Notes: a model not told the origin generated them from the sequence alone. A stretch of 64,000 bases of DNA from Prostheceraeus crozeri (GCA_907163375.1 CAJQUW010008657.1:372001-436000), one strand, 5' to 3'. Positions 45,495 through 58,601 are shown, counted from the stretch's first letter. Numbers and translations: made by a program.

Positions 45495-48400
45495 TTTTCT
45501 CCATCTACTTGCAGTGGCAGTAGTTGTTAGCAGTTTAATCATGTCAGTTGATGGATTCGCTTGTTACTGAGATGCACCATCTTCACAAATTTAATAAGGC
45601 ATTTTTCCGTCTGAAGAATAATTTAATAACATATTGACACTAATTTAAATTTGATAAAAGGGCTGTCTGTATAGTTTATATGAATTACTGATGAATGTCA
45701 GACATTAGGCAGTCTTAAAATTCCAAATCCAAGTTTCATGTTTCAAGTATGAAGCCTGTACGCAAGTGAATGATTGCATATTGATGCCAATATTAACCTT
45801 GTGAATAACAGTGACTTTGTGGATAAGTATATTAATGCCAAAAGTCATGCAGTGATAATCACAGATATATGTATATCGATGGTAGGACGTTTCTTTAAAA
45901 TACATCTATTTGCTTCACTGTCATTTATCATGTACATGTACTTTTCACGTATCCAGCATGTGGTCAAATACTTCATATAAATGTATAATTATCAAACAAA
46001 ATACTGATATTCTAGGTAACTAAAACACATTCAATCATTAATCAGATGAGGAACAAAATTTTAACAGTAATATATTTGGGAAGCCTCTTGTTTTGGTAGA
46101 ATATTTTCAAATGATTCATTTCATCGATCACTTTCAGAAACTAACTCAAGACATCAGAGATTATATATGGAAGCCTTAAATGGCGGCAGGTAGCGAATTA
46201 TCTACCATACCTTGGACACTGCTATCATTGTCACCTTTGATCAAACTGACATGTTGTCTGTACATACAATGACGTCGGTCTAAACGATTGCATGTATGCT
46301 TAAGTGTAAATCCAATTAGTGAAGCAATTTATATTATTCTCTACATGCTGTCAGAATTCAGTTTTTCCAAGTGCATCTATGAAATTTGAAAATAATTTTT
46401 TTGTATCTGCTGTCTTTGTATTAAATAAGCATAAAATTTAAAATGTGTGTCAAAACATCTACGATGGGCTATATGAATCGCAAAGGTACATACATGTATA
46501 GTAGATATCTTAAAGCACTTTCATATATCTGGTTTTGTGACATGATTTGATGGAATGCGCCTAGATGCACTGTTTAATCAAATAATCAAAACCTGATTTA
46601 TCAGATGCACATTGAGTTGTACTGTTTCTAAGTCGTAGTAACATACTATCTGTAGTAACATCTGTAGTAACATATTGTTGTAGTAACATACTACATCGAA
46701 ATCTTCGTCCATGCTATTTTACCGAATATTCCGCTATTGTTGTATACAAATAATATTGAGTTTTATTAACTTATTATTGAGTATTATGTAACAAAAGGTT
46801 GTGTTACAAGCAGTGTAATTTGGAAATTTTAATGTTTTTCGAAAAATCTAAGCTTGGGAAGCCCTCAGACGTTCAAGTATACATTCTTGCTGCGTTCTGT
46901 AAGTATTTACATGCACATTAAGAGCATTGTTTGTTCGAGCATTCTATGTGATTCGGAGCGAGTTGTAAAAGGTTCCATCAGTTGAATTTAAAAGAATATC
47001 CACAGCTTCACTTTCCAAGCTAAGAGACCTTCGAAGATTGTGACCGGCCGCCGTTTTCAAAGATGGTGAATTCGTGGAATTTCGTTGAGTTTTTTTCTGT
47101 GATTTCTGTATCATATTGAGCAACATTTGTTGTAGCAACTTATTAACCAGTTGAAGTACATAGGTGTCATGAGGATGAAGTTATTCTGAGGATCCGTTTC
47201 ATGACATTGCGCTAAAACTTATTTTTGTTCCTTTGACAATCAAGCTATGAAATAAAAGTTTGATATTATCTAGTAAAATAAAACAACAACGAATTGCGTC
47301 TTGCGCTTATGTTTACAATAGGTGCGTGTGTACCGAAAATTATTGTATAAAAGTGCAAGAAGTAACTATGAAATCGATAAAAATATCAAAAAGTTACCTA
47401 TCAGAATGTAATATTCATGTGGAAATTAGGAATGTGATACTAAAGACAAGATTTATTCATCTGATTTAGAAAAATTTAGACGTCATTATTTGGAGTTTTC
47501 TAAAACCAGAATGTTTTTAGGAAAACCAGAAAATATGTATTTGTTGAACAAACATGAAATCTTTAACAAAGAACCATGTTTTCAGCCTTGATTTGTTGCA
47601 ATTGGCTAACTACGCTATCGGTGATTACTTTACGGACACTTATTAGGGAGATAATGCTATCTGTTCTCATTTGCAGCTCTTTTGATGGCTCCCCGCCGCT
47701 CTAGAATTTATCTGCACCATTTCAAGATGTATATTCAGTTAGATGATTTGTGATTTTAACATTTGTTTAACGTTGACAATATCATAGCAAAAGACATAGA
47801 TAAAAATAATTAAGTAGATACACACGGTGCACATCCTTTTCAGCACTTTCATTTACTTAAATCTTTTGGACAATGAAGAAAAGACACACCTTGAAACTTA
47901 TAACACACTTCATCTTCTCTTACTGTCACTCAAGTGTTAATTTAAATGTATCACATCAATTTTAGGAATGCAAATGTCAGTACAAATTGCAGTGAATAAT
48001 GTGAAAAATAGTCGTGCTATTAATTATTATATAGTTGTCTTGCTCATCTGTAGGAATTGCGCGTCTTGAATGAGGCTTTCACGTAAAGAATGAGAAACAT
48101 CCGAAGGTGCGGGGTGGGACTCAAGCGCAACCCCCTGCATCAAACTATCAGTCCTGCACCACATGCAGGACTAATAGGAAGAGGGAGAGACCCATGCAGT
48201 GAAGCTGGTTAATCCCGGTGTGTTTGCATTTGTTTCCTGATGACTTATGATGAAAGTACTCATGTTAGTTGTCTGTCCTCCACATTATAAAGCGTGGTCA
48301 CTAGCTCTGGGTCTAGACTTCTTAATGGTGTATCCCTAAATGCAGGGTCATGTACCAATCAGCCCTTAGTTGGTAGGAACCAAACAACAACCAACCCTGC

Positions 48401-51400
48401 CACCAATTCATCGGCAAAACAAACACAGTGTAGTCTTTGCAAACATTCACTTCTGTTATCAGACCTTCCATGTTCCTTGCTGGCTTACTGGTGGGCCTTC
48501 CTGTGTTTTGTCCGCTTCCATTGTGACGCATATGGCAATACGTGACAAGTCAAATAGAAACTTACATAATTTAGAATGATCATATCAATATGGAGTTCAG
48601 GTTCGGCTGGGTTTGTTTCTTGGCTAGTCCATCCTCTCCTGAGTGCTGTGTAGGCGGTCTCACATCTCATTACTATTGAATAGTCACTCTGTGAATATAA
48701 CTGAAAATATAAATCCTATTTTAGATCGCGCTTCATATTCCCCATGCATGTAACTTCTTCACACATGTAGTTAGTTTCTGTACACTATGAGCCTTATACA
48801 AAATAGCCACAGTAATGAATTTTCGCTCAATTAGCTTCTCATCTTCATGCGGACGAGGTTGCAGTCTCATAATATAAAGTAAGCTGTTTATATTTCTTTC
48901 AATTACCTATGATGAGCAGTTTGATGAAGGCACTGTCATCCGCATTCGGCATAATTGAAATCTAAAACTATCGATCCTGATAGCCAAGTCATTCAGTACA
49001 AAAAATCATCCATATAAATACGACACTCTAGAACGGAGTAGAACGGACATAGATATTGAAAACAATAGAGCGTCATAGATATGCATTGTCATGACAACGG
49101 TGCCTTGTTAGGATACACTATCATTGTCATTTGTCTAGTTTATACATATAAATAGATTGTTTGTCTGAAGTTCATTAGAATGGAAACTGACTCAAGGTCG
49201 CGGCACAGCCGGGGGAACTAAGTAGGGGCATGAAGAACCAATGAAAGGCTTAGAATTGTACATGTGACTGATTCTAACCCAATGATGCATTCGTTGACAA
49301 GTGTATCCAGGTAAAAATGCGTGCGATTTATGTGCCACTATTGTGCATTGCATGAAGTTGTTCTTCCATTTTAGTGGTCTTATTGTTATCAATTTCTATG
49401 AGTTTATATATGAAAATCTTCTAATAAAATAACTTACAATATTTCGCCTTGCGACAATAATCTACAACTGTTGCATGTTTCAGCATTGTGCTTCTTATAA
49501 AGATCTAGCAATTGGTGCATAGCAGAGCGGTTGAAATTACCATCAACAAACAGCTGTTGTCCATTCTAGTCTCACTAACTTAGACAAAGCGAAAAGTCGA
49601 ATGTCTGTGGAATAATCCAAGTGATATAAGCTGAAATGTCGCTTCTGTCTATATGGAGTCACGTATACCTGAAATAAAAAATGCATAGGCCTGCATGTAT
49701 GAAAATAATTGGCCTTAGGCCAAAGTGATCGACCGATGTTTATAACAGTTAAATGGATTTGTGATGCGCCATTTTCTACAACACATCAATCGCTTTCTAT
49801 TCGGATTCTATTTCTAGTGTGTGTCAAAGAGATTGAAGTTCAGATACGCATCGGTGCCAAGTTTGTGCCATTATTTGGCTGTGAAACAGGTTTCATATAT
49901 GCTTTCCGTTTTCTTGTAACGAAAGTTCTTCCACATGGAGACAAACTTCTGTTACACTCACTCGCGCTTTCTTTTCTACGCTAACAGAAAACGTTTTCCC
50001 GATCGCTCTCCTACGTTAGCGCTCTCACACTCCAAAAAAACGAATAAGCATCGATGGAACCCCCTCTCTCAGAAAAATGCTCAATGCAGCTCAATGCAGT
50101 TCCATACGCGTACGGGCAAAATTTTCTAGGGGGGGGGCTGAGTCCTTGTGCCCGAAAATTACATAGGTTGACGCCCGCAAATTGGCATAATCACGAAGAT
50201 CTAGTTTCTACACTTTCCGCAGAACTCCGCGAAAGTAAAAACGCGACAATTTATACTATCAATGTAATAAAATTTTGCAAATGTTTTTATCAAAAATAGT
50301 ACAACGCTGTCTTCTTATCCGTGGACGAATTGGAAAATTTCAAAAGTTCTAATGTAACTAGGTAAGTTTTAATTGTTCTCTAATATAACAGAAATATCGG
50401 GCGATATTATCAAAAGAACTGACATCTCCGATTTTTGCGACTGGCAAATGTATCAATCATTCTGGAAATGTCGGTTTCAATCACTGCGTTTGCATAGGCC
50501 TACGATCGCTCAATATTTATGAGTGCCAGGTGACTGAGCCGATCTTGTCCCATCGTGACATCGCGTTGATTGAATTCGTAGTACTGGAGTCCATGCTGCT
50601 AATACTAATCCATTGACAATCAAGCCTGAGATGAGGGCCAAAGGTACCAAAGAAAAATATGAGTCATTGGCGGGATTTGCATTTAGGGTATGTCGGAAAT
50701 TTGCGTCGTGTCTAATTTTAGAATTAGGCCAGATATATATTTTCGCCCCAGGGACCTCGAGCAGCCGGTTTATTGCTTCTGAAAGATGTGGGATCTCATC
50801 ACATAGACCAACCTTTTTTGCGCTTGGGTGAATAGTTCGAGTGTTTTGTAGTTCATTGAAAGTGGGGCAAACGCTACGGCTATATTGAATGTATAGTGTT
50901 CACTTCACAGAATTAAATTCATCTGCGCGCGCTTCGGTTTCCTAGAAAGGAAGAATTGTATGCAACCTTAATGTCGAAATGGCACAACTTGCTCCTTCTC
51001 GAATGGATAATTCGTGTATCACTTGCTATTGGAAATGACAAACAATAAGCTGTCAGCAGAGGACAGCAGAGCCAGTGAGAGATGCGTGCGTCCTGTGATA
51101 TCACTTCGCACACACCAACACACACATCGATGCGTGGCTTCGATTCAATGTATGCACTATACAGTGAGCAATGCCGAGGAGAGGATGTGAAATCATCAAG
51201 TGAACTAATTTTCGTACGCCTGTTACTTTCTTTAATAATGATCGGAAGGGCCAACATTATGGAGAAAACTTGTGGGCAATGATCTGAAGTCTTCGAATCT
51301 GAAGGAATTTTAGCAATCGAAGCACTTCGCTGGAACTCACATTGATCCGCAAGCGACGCACGACTTTTTTTCCTATCTCTGTAAGGTATTAGGAATTCCT

Positions 51401-52165
51401 TCTTGCCCACTTAATAGGTTCCTCTATGTGCCGTCAGTTTCGTATTAATCACACTTCTAGCAAACCGAAGCAGATAAACAAAATATTTAATTCTGTGGTT
51501 CACTTTTCGTGACACTGATGATCAATATACAGTTGTTGCTTCATATCAATTAGATTTATCTGTGGTAGCTTTGCTTCTCTAACAGTGAGAAAATATATGA
51601 GAGAAACTTTTGCTGCACCATGTACTTGCGTTAAATTAATTAGCCGATTGTAAACTTAATTAACTAGTATATTTATAGACATTGAACGTAGTCTGTCATT
51701 TCTTTCTCCAAAATGGCGAGCAATAGCAGCAGCGAATTGCATTTAGATGAAGCATGTGATAGTAAAGATCTGTTTTGTATATCTCACGTCAACTTCACAC
51801 TGATCGGATTTAATGTGCTGAAGATATCCACATCGGAAGTTTTCATGAGATTTCAATGATAAAAATAGATCCTGTTGAACAGTTAGACCACTCTGAATAC
51901 GAAACGCATTTTTGTCTCATTGCCATGCTTTCAATTGAAATCTACTGTCGTGCATGTTAATGTCAAATGAATGTCTCCATACCAGGTCTACAGTAGTCGA
52001 ATTTCCTATCAATCGCACCTAGTATCTACAAGGTGAAATAAATTTCCGAACTGCTTTTCAATCAAGAAATATCTTTGACAAATAACATGACAATTGATAA
52101 ATTTATCAAATCTCAACTAGTGTTGACACCACAAAGCATGTTTCGGCTTGTTGAACCTTATCAGT
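45495..52165. other. Long gene-free region
   Basis: A few GC-richer patches (47000-47060, 48100-48250, 50900-51400) hold unrecognised frames, the largest 163 aa on the minus strand (50919-51410), which does not look like a known protein. A short TAGTAACAT tandem lies at 46636-46695 and a run of nine G at 50132-50140. Real short exons cannot be excluded. Confidence 0.4.
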
Positions 52166-52170
52166 TTTAA

Positions 52171-52240
52171 GTAGGTTCGAACCAGTGACGCAGGAGCTGA
52201 AGGACGTTCAAGTATGCTCTCTAACCACAAAGTCACCGGG
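52171..52240 (-). ncRNA. tRNA-like segment, possible SINE head
   Basis: The minus strand has GACTTTGTGGTTAGAGAGCA (D-arm/box A-like). About 35 nt later comes GGTTCGAACC, a full match to the box B consensus. The anticodon arm is not convincing, so this is probably a tRNA-derived repeat or pseudogene. Confidence 0.35.
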
Positions 52241-52465
52241 TCATTCGTTGAGAGCGTGAATTAGCCAGGAAGGTAGTGCTAAAGCACAGGCACGTGGAAG
52301 GCGGATTGCATTCTGCAATCACTTAATGCCGCATCCGATGAGGCTTAACAGGTCGAAACACGCAGTTTTAATCCAAAATGCTCTGATGTAGACTCTGTAG
52401 CACAACGGTTTTCGCTGCGAGAAACGAACAGCGAACAGTACACGTAGATGTATGCGATATCTAAA

Positions 52466-52500
52466 GTAAGTAAGTAAGTGTATATTTTTTAGAATAAAAA
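52466..52500 (-). mobile_element. LINE tail remnant, (TTAC)n type
   Basis: The minus strand reads AAAAAATATACACTTACTTA then CTTACTT, the same ending as the LINE at 13381-14004. Only the extreme 3' end is present. Confidence 0.45.
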
Positions 52501-52511
52501 TCATCAGTACA

Positions 52512-54175
52512 AATAGAATAGAATAGAAGTGTTTTATTCAAAAATGAAAATCATAGTTTACACAAAATGGTTGTCAAACATTCATAAGAGCAAATATATA
52601 CATCATGAAGCAAAGAAAGCAATGATTAACGATGAGTTAATAAAGTTGCAGTGAAAGGAAAGAAAGACTTCTGAAGCACGTCGGTCCTGCACAAAGGAAT
52701 TAGAGGGACTCCAGTATACAGCAATCTTCTCGGGATCATGACATGAAGGCAGTGGCTTGAATCTCTCTCGGCTCGCAAGTACAAATCTTTGCTTAGTTTT
52801 TGTCGCCGTTTTTCAATTTCGTCTGGAGCACAGGTACATGTTTTGGCGTCGTTCCTAAAAATTATGTAATGAGCTCTCTTGTCAATCTTCATTAAACGCA
52901 GAGACAATGATATTTTCAAAAAAACAAAAGCGGGACACGAATATTCAATTACAGAACGAATATAGGCCGTATATATCAAATGCAAATCATGAAAATTTAA
53001 ATATGGTCGAAGGCATTTCAAAACATAAAAGCGTTTGTTGACTGTTTTTAAAGTACTTTCAATGTGCATATTCCATTTCAGATCTTGTGTAATAGAGACA
53101 CCCAAAATTTTTGCGGATTGTACAATCTGTAAGGGGAAATCATACAGAGCTGGATCTCTCAAACGAGCATTTTTTAAACAAAGAACAGCTTTAGACTTAG
53201 CAACATTTAAATACATATCATTGCAAATGCACCAAGCGTCCAAATTATCGGTAATTTGCTTTATCAACAAGTTGACAGAAAAAACATCAGGATCCATTAC
53301 AGGTACAATTAAGGTCAGGTCATCCGCGTATTTGACACAACGCACGTTCGGAAATAGAGAGCAATTACAATCTCCAAAGAAGGAGGCAAAAATAAACGGA
53401 GCTAACACTGTTCCCTGAGGGATTCCAGAAACGATATTGAAATTGTTAGAGCAAATTCCGTTCAAGCGTACGCAAGAGGTTCTTTCATGGAAATAGTCTT
53501 TGAGCCATAGGATGAATCCAGCAGGTAAACTTTTATTCAGAAACTTTTTTAATATCAAAGTTTGGTTTAACTTGTCGAATGCCTTTTTAAAATCGTATGT
53601 TAACAGAATAGAGCCGTAACAAGATGAGTTATCAAAATTCATATACAATTCGTTCAAGATAGTGATGAGGGCAGTGGTTGTGGAGCCGTTTTTGCGGAAG
53701 CCGTGCTGTTCGGGACCGTAGAGCATTAAGAGACTTTCATACATTTGATTGAGGACAAATCGTTCGAGCATCTTGGAGCACAAGTTGGTTTGACAAATAG
53801 GCCGCAGTTTATTGACTCTGATGGGATTTTCTTTTGGAACCGGTGTTATAATGCCTCTTTTCCACTCTTTTGGGAACCTTCTTGCCTTTACAGATGTTTG
53901 GAAAATGTCAGTCAATGGAACAGCTATAATGTTGGATAGATTTTTGTTTATTATTGAGGGAATGTAGTCATCGCCAGAAGATTTATTTGTCTTGGTAGAT
54001 GCTAAAGCCTCACACACATCGGCGACAGTTATGTCGATCTGCCAATTATCATCAGTAATTTGGTCGACATGAGTTGTTGTCGAAAAATTTTGTGCAGAGC
54101 AAAATTCATCAAATGCAAATGCAAACCATAATTTAGACAGTAGGGTGAAGACAGTGAAGACAAAAAAATCACCAT
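52512..54175 (-). mobile_element. CR1/Jockey-like LINE, 5'-truncated, 1.7 kb
   Basis: Contains the long RT frame described separately. It ends on the minus strand with TTGAATAAAACACTTCTATT then (CTATT)n, an AATAAA signal plus microsatellite tail. The open frame extends upstream in phase to about 54175, where it meets the end of another LINE. Confidence 0.85.
52626..54017 (-). CDS. LINE ORF2 reverse transcriptase (463 aa, partial)
   Basis: Non-LTR reverse transcriptase missing its endonuclease and first part. Motifs in order: NKSSGDDYIP, WKRGIITPVPKE, NKLRPIC (RT2), EQHGFRKNGST, LTYDFKKAFDKLNQ (motif A), SGIPQGTVLAPFIF (motif B), KYADDLTL (catalytic YADD), LNVAKSKAVL and AKILGVSITQDLKWNMHI. 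The post-catalytic region with RSVIEYSCPAF follows. The frame has no stop or shift over 1.4 kb and continues upstream of the first ATG. The copy is therefore young, although dead by truncation. The family is CR1/L2/Jockey-like; the precise clade needs a tree. Confidence 0.9.
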   Translation of the reverse strand: MCEALASTKTNKSSGDDYIPSIINKNLSNIIAVPLTDIFQTSVKARRFPKEWKRGIITPVPKENPIRVNKLRPICQTNLCSKMLERFVLNQMYESLLMLYGPEQHGFRKNGSTTTALITILNELYMNFDNSSCYGSILLTYDFKKAFDKLNQTLILKKFLNKSLPAGFILWLKDYFHERTSCVRLNGICSNNFNIVSGIPQGTVLAPFIFASFFGDCNCSLFPNVRCVKYADDLTLIVPVMDPDVFSVNLLIKQITDNLDAWCICNDMYLNVAKSKAVLCLKNARLRDPALYDFPLQIVQSAKILGVSITQDLKWNMHIESTLKTVNKRFYVLKCLRPYLNFHDLHLIYTAYIRSVIEYSCPAFVFLKISLSLRLMKIDKRAHYIIFRNDAKTCTCAPDEIEKRRQKLSKDLYLRAERDSSHCLHVMIPRRLLYTGVPLIPLCRTDVLQKSFFPFTATLLTHR

Positions 54176-54186
54176 GTTTGCGTTAA

Positions 54187-54720
54187 TTAGAGATGAAACA
54201 TACGGAATGAAGAAGTGTTGGCGTTTCTTGGTTCTACACGCAGGTAGATGGATTTGGCGAGTATGCTGCAGCCTCTCTGGTAAAAGTGGGTGAAGTATAT
54301 GTGATGGTGAACTTTCAGCGACACGAAAAAGCTTACAGTTAATATTTTCCGTCTATTCGGAAAAGATAAGTAATCACATCTGTTCATGGGGCAAGAATGA
54401 GACTTTGAGGACGAAATTATAAGGTGTGCGTGACGTTGTATACGTTTCAGACGGCCTTCATCATTTTTTGACAGCTTTACGAACACGGGGCAGGCATATT
54501 CAAATACACTTCTGATCGACATCTCGTAAATTACATGTAGATATTCAATTGATACATAGTTCCTGTTCTTACGAATAGCATAGAATCGACGGCTTGCTCT
54601 TGAACACATGTTTACAACATGATCCCTCCAAGTCCACTGACTATCGAATAAAACTCCGAGAATAGACAGACACGAGGTCTGAGAAATTTCAAGATCGATG
54701 GATCGCAGCAGTTATACTAC
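54187..54720 (-). mobile_element. Second LINE 3' end, adjacent upstream copy
   Basis: The minus strand reads SCLSILGVLFDSQWTWRDHV, then RASRRFYAIRKN, IRSVFEYACPVFV and RLKRIQRHAHLI, ending at a stop at 54187. It is related to, but not identical with, the end of the neighbouring LINE. The two lie head to tail, so one probably inserted at the 3' end of the other. Confidence 0.75.
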
Positions 54721-57700
54721 GTCTATCTACGATTGAATATCTACGCTATTCAATAGTCTTGATATGACAACATCATAACTTCGCTGTAGTTTCTGCATGT
54801 AATTAATTTTATTTTATCATTATCATTTTATGAATGGGAAAATGGATCAAGTATTTTTTCGCATATATCGAAAAAATTAATTAGAACTCGCTATATTATG
54901 ATATATCACATATTCATTGACAAAATCGGGTTGACTTCTTTGTGCTTGCGCATCTGATCGCCTTTATGACTAGCTAAAGGTGCTTTCTAGGTACATATAT
55001 GCCATGTTCAAGCATGCAATTTAAGACATTGCTTTGAAAGTCAATGATGCTTTAAATTATGCTTCAAGGTTGACTTTCTTCTTCATTGCTGTTGGCAGAG
55101 AAGCCAAGCTAAACGTTGTTTCTGGAAAATAAGAATATCCCACAGGGAAAAGAAAGATAATTCAATTACAAATTGAAATTTACATGAAGTCGTCTTACAG
55201 ATACAAACAAATTAATAGCCACATCAATTTCGTTTTTATACTTAACAATTGGAGTTGAAGTTCCTTGTTTACGATCACAAAATCATGATCACATGTATGG
55301 CTGTAAGAAAGTGAATAAAAGCATCTTAGTGAATTAGTTATCAGGTATGCGAGAATAATTAATTGTTCGCATTTTCTTTTTAAATTCTTTCCCTAATTTT
55401 TGCAATTTGTTTTCTCAATAAATACAGTGAAGAAATTGCAAACACTCAAGCACTTTATTTGAATTCTTCATCACATCTTTAAAAAGAAAGTGTCTGTAGT
55501 ATGAGAGCCAAAGCCTCTTAATTTATCACAGATTCCCCCGGCCTCTCTTGTTACATAAATGACTAAAGGTATAAATTTACTCATCTCCTGAGTTACTCTT
55601 ATTTCCGGTGAAGTATGCACGTACAACTCCTACATTAGTACAAATTGAATTCTACTGCTGAACAATAATTCGACCAAAGTCAAACGTGTGCATAAAATCT
55701 TCACCTCCTTAACGGTCGCATAATTTTCATGTTTTCACTGACAATCTTATCAAATATCGTGATGAAGGCAGTATGTAGAACTCTGATCATGATAAGAATT
55801 CGCCTTATATATACAGCAACTAGATTAAGATTGTGTGTTGATGAAATAGTCAATCCAGAACCGATCCACATTTGCATTGAAATATAGCATTGAAATGAAT
55901 TCAATCGAACAGAAAAACTCAAATTGACATATCTTTAGAGATTCAAACATTAAGCGAATGTAGCGTACTTGCTCTAGTAAGGTTTAAATGTTGCATTATT
56001 TACACAATTGTTAATTTTGCCACTGCAACCCACAGTCCTCGTAATTAGCGGTAGTTAGCAAGGAGCAATAACGTGAAGAAACGTGTGATGTGGACGTATG
56101 GTGAACATTTCTCTTTATGGATAAATGTATTTGGCTGTAATTTATTGATTCAAATAATTTGATAAAGAATTTTTCAGCAAAGCAATAAGAGACCCAATAT
56201 CACAATCATTAAGTGTTCCTAATGCGAAAGGCATGGCATTCTATTTGGTGATCATTCAACAAGTAATTTAGGGAATTATACTAAACAACGAAATTCATGT
56301 AAACCTAGACCATTTAAGATTGCAGATGATGTGCCAGCGCTGGATCTCTCCCTTGATAATCCTATAATAAACAATTCGTTTTATGTTACAAGAGAAGATT
56401 GCAGTAAAACAACAAATATCTGATGCACGGATATTTGATGTGACGATACTAAATTTGGTTTTACTTCAGTAAATGCTACATATGTGAAACGCAGCGAATG
56501 AAATGTATGAATGTTGCATGAAATGTAGGATGAGAATGAAACCTGCATATTTGATTAGAGTGGAATCAGAACACAGGGAAAACCAGACCACAGCGCTGAA
56601 ATTTTGAACAGAACTAGTAAACAGGCGAAGAAAAAAGTTCGTCCTCCGGTTGAACAAAAATCTTGCTATCAACATGAAAAGGAGGCGTAGAAATAAAGAA
56701 TTAAGACACAGACAAGCAATTGTTGCAGTCATATTAACTAACAACTAAGTAACAAAATATATATGCGTTGAAATTTTTGTGATTCATGATAGAAATGTTA
56801 CATTAACTTGCTGAAACCCTCGCCCATGATCATAGTTGTTGTCTCAATACTTTGTTTATCCATGAAGTATGTGTCGCTCAATAGAGAGCAAAGGGCGCAA
56901 TGTCGAACACATTTATTGTGTACACCACGCTTTTTGATACATGCATGTAATTTTTCAAGCAAATTCTGTTTCCCGATGAATAAAGCAAATGTGGTTCATT
57001 CTGCTCATCGATGTCTAAGTCCTCTATGCAGTCTGTATCATCAAATGTTATGAAGACATGGATCTATTTATTTGCAATCATAGAAAAGTTGTATTTCAGC
57101 ACTACTTTCGAAAGTTGCATTGCAATTGCGAGAACAAATGATGAATTATGGGAATGCTCTTGGAAGAACTATCTAAAAGAACAGTTACTTGGACCAGAAA
57201 AGTTATCATACAACAAATCAGGGATGAGAAGTCGGATATTCAAATGAATATCAAATTTTCAATATTGAATATGTAACTTTCTTAGATTCATGTTCACATA
57301 TCTAATGATCTCTATTCAACAAAATACACGCATTATATTAAATGTTAGTGACTGCTCTAGATTTTGCCGCAGTAACATCCTATTCAAGACATTGCTTGCG
57401 ATGAGTATTAAGATCTCATTCGCATTCTCGAAGTATCGTTTCTCTGGACGCTTTAAATATGACCGACAAAAGCTGACATGACTTTGAAAAATAGTTATGG
57501 TGCTATTTGCTATACAGCATCAACCAAGCTTTTCGTCCGCGTGTGTTTAATAAATTCGTATGTAATATACTAGAAGTAGAACTCTCTAAAAATCTGTTTT
57601 TTGTATTTACATTTGTTTTATAGCTTCAGAGTGATAGTTTCATGATCATTTACAAAATATTCCATCTTTAAGCAAGCAAGGCTACGAATCCATTCAATTT

Positions 57701-57760
57701 CAGAAAACTGCCTGTTTATGAAGCCAGATTTCAATATTTTTGATGATAAAAAATAGAAAT
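54721..57760. other. Gene-free region
   Basis: AT-rich, short frames only, nothing recognised. The last part may contain the 3' untranslated region of the acidic-protein gene. Confidence 0.45.
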
Positions 57761-57780
57761 TTCACATTTCATTGGCACAT

Positions 57781-57786
57781 TTTATT
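57781..57786 (-). terminator. Candidate poly(A) signal of the acidic-protein gene
   Basis: AATAAA on the minus strand, about 160 nt after the stop codon at 57948. Confidence 0.4.
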
Positions 57787-57947
57787 TTCAGAAGTACAAG
57801 ACAAAAGTCACCACTTAAGTTATCAAAAGTTATCACTCCGTAGTAAGATTTGTCTCCAATGCCCTAAGGGAAGGCTTGCCGTAAAAAACGGAATAAGGCA
57901 AAGGTAGGATCACAATAAAAATAAAGTTATACAGACACGTGGAAACG

Positions 57948-58601
57948 TTAGTTCTCGATAACTATGCCAGGTTCTTGGGGCTCCTCGTTCTCCTTGTCAC
58001 AAGATCCATTCAAAGCTGCCTTCTCATCAGAAACATCTGCCGTTGGAGATTCCGGAACTGGTTCGGGCTCAGGCGAATTTTCTAGTGCACTATCAGGGGA
58101 CTCGTTTTGAGATTCCTCCGTTTCGATCTTCGTTGACTCCTTGACTTCCTCTTCTGCTACATCCTCCACCTTTTCATTCGACTCCTCAGCTGTCTTTTCT
58201 GTGGACTCCTCAGCTGTCTTTTCTGTGGACTCCTCAGCTGTCTTTTCTGTGGACTCCTCAGCTGTCTTTTCTGTGGACTCCTCAGCTGCTTTCTCTTCTA
58301 CTGAAGTCTCTGCTTCTGTCTCAGGTTGTTCGTTCTTTACCGGTGCTTCTGGAGCCGCTTCAGCGGTCTCGTCGACAGTTTTCTCCGAAATTTCCACTGT
58401 CACTTGCTCGGAAGTTGCAACATCCGCATCTCCCGAGGCAACAGCATTTGGAGCAGTCTCTGCTTCTGCTGATGGTCCAGACGCTGCAGGTTCGGCGGAT
58501 GATTCTGCGGGCTTGGCCTCCTCGTTTTCAGAAGCAGTTGGAGCAGGCTGTAAATCCTTGGATTTCCTATTACCTAAAATTTTTGATTTAATGACACCCA
58601 T
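57948..58601 (-). CDS. Acidic N-myristoylated-type protein, MARCKS/BASP1-like in style
   Basis: A 217-aa protein starting MGVIKSKILGNRKSK. Gly2 with Ser6 fits the N-myristoylation pattern, and the following basic residues would help hold the protein at the inner face of the plasma membrane. The rest is disordered and rich in Glu, Ala, Ser, Thr and Pro. Octapeptide AEESTEKT is repeated four times in tandem with a fifth variant AEESNEKV (24-bp DNA repeat, about 58180-58300). Layout and composition recall MARCKS and BASP1/GAP43-type proteins, but there is no MARCKS effector domain, so orthology is not claimed. GC content and codon use stand out from the surroundings, supporting a real host gene. 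ATG context is favourable (G at +4). It may be a single-exon gene or the main exon of a larger one. Confidence 0.75.
   Translation of the reverse strand: MGVIKSKILGNRKSKDLQPAPTASENEEAKPAESSAEPAASGPSAEAETAPNAVASGDADVATSEQVTVEISEKTVDETAEAAPEAPVKNEQPETEAETSVEEKAAEESTEKTAEESTEKTAEESTEKTAEESTEKTAEESNEKVEDVAEEEVKESTKIETEESQNESPDSALENSPEPEPVPESPTADVSDEKAALNGSCDKENEEPQEPGIVIEN

Noticed and set aside
46944-47138. 64-aa frame with RRSLSLESEAVDIL, vaguely like a transposase end
   Set aside because: The similarity is too short and no terminal repeats or neighbouring transposase parts were found.
50919-51410. 163-aa minus-strand frame
   Set aside because: No recognisable motif, and composition looks like a chance frame in a GC-richer patch. 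Not called as a gene.
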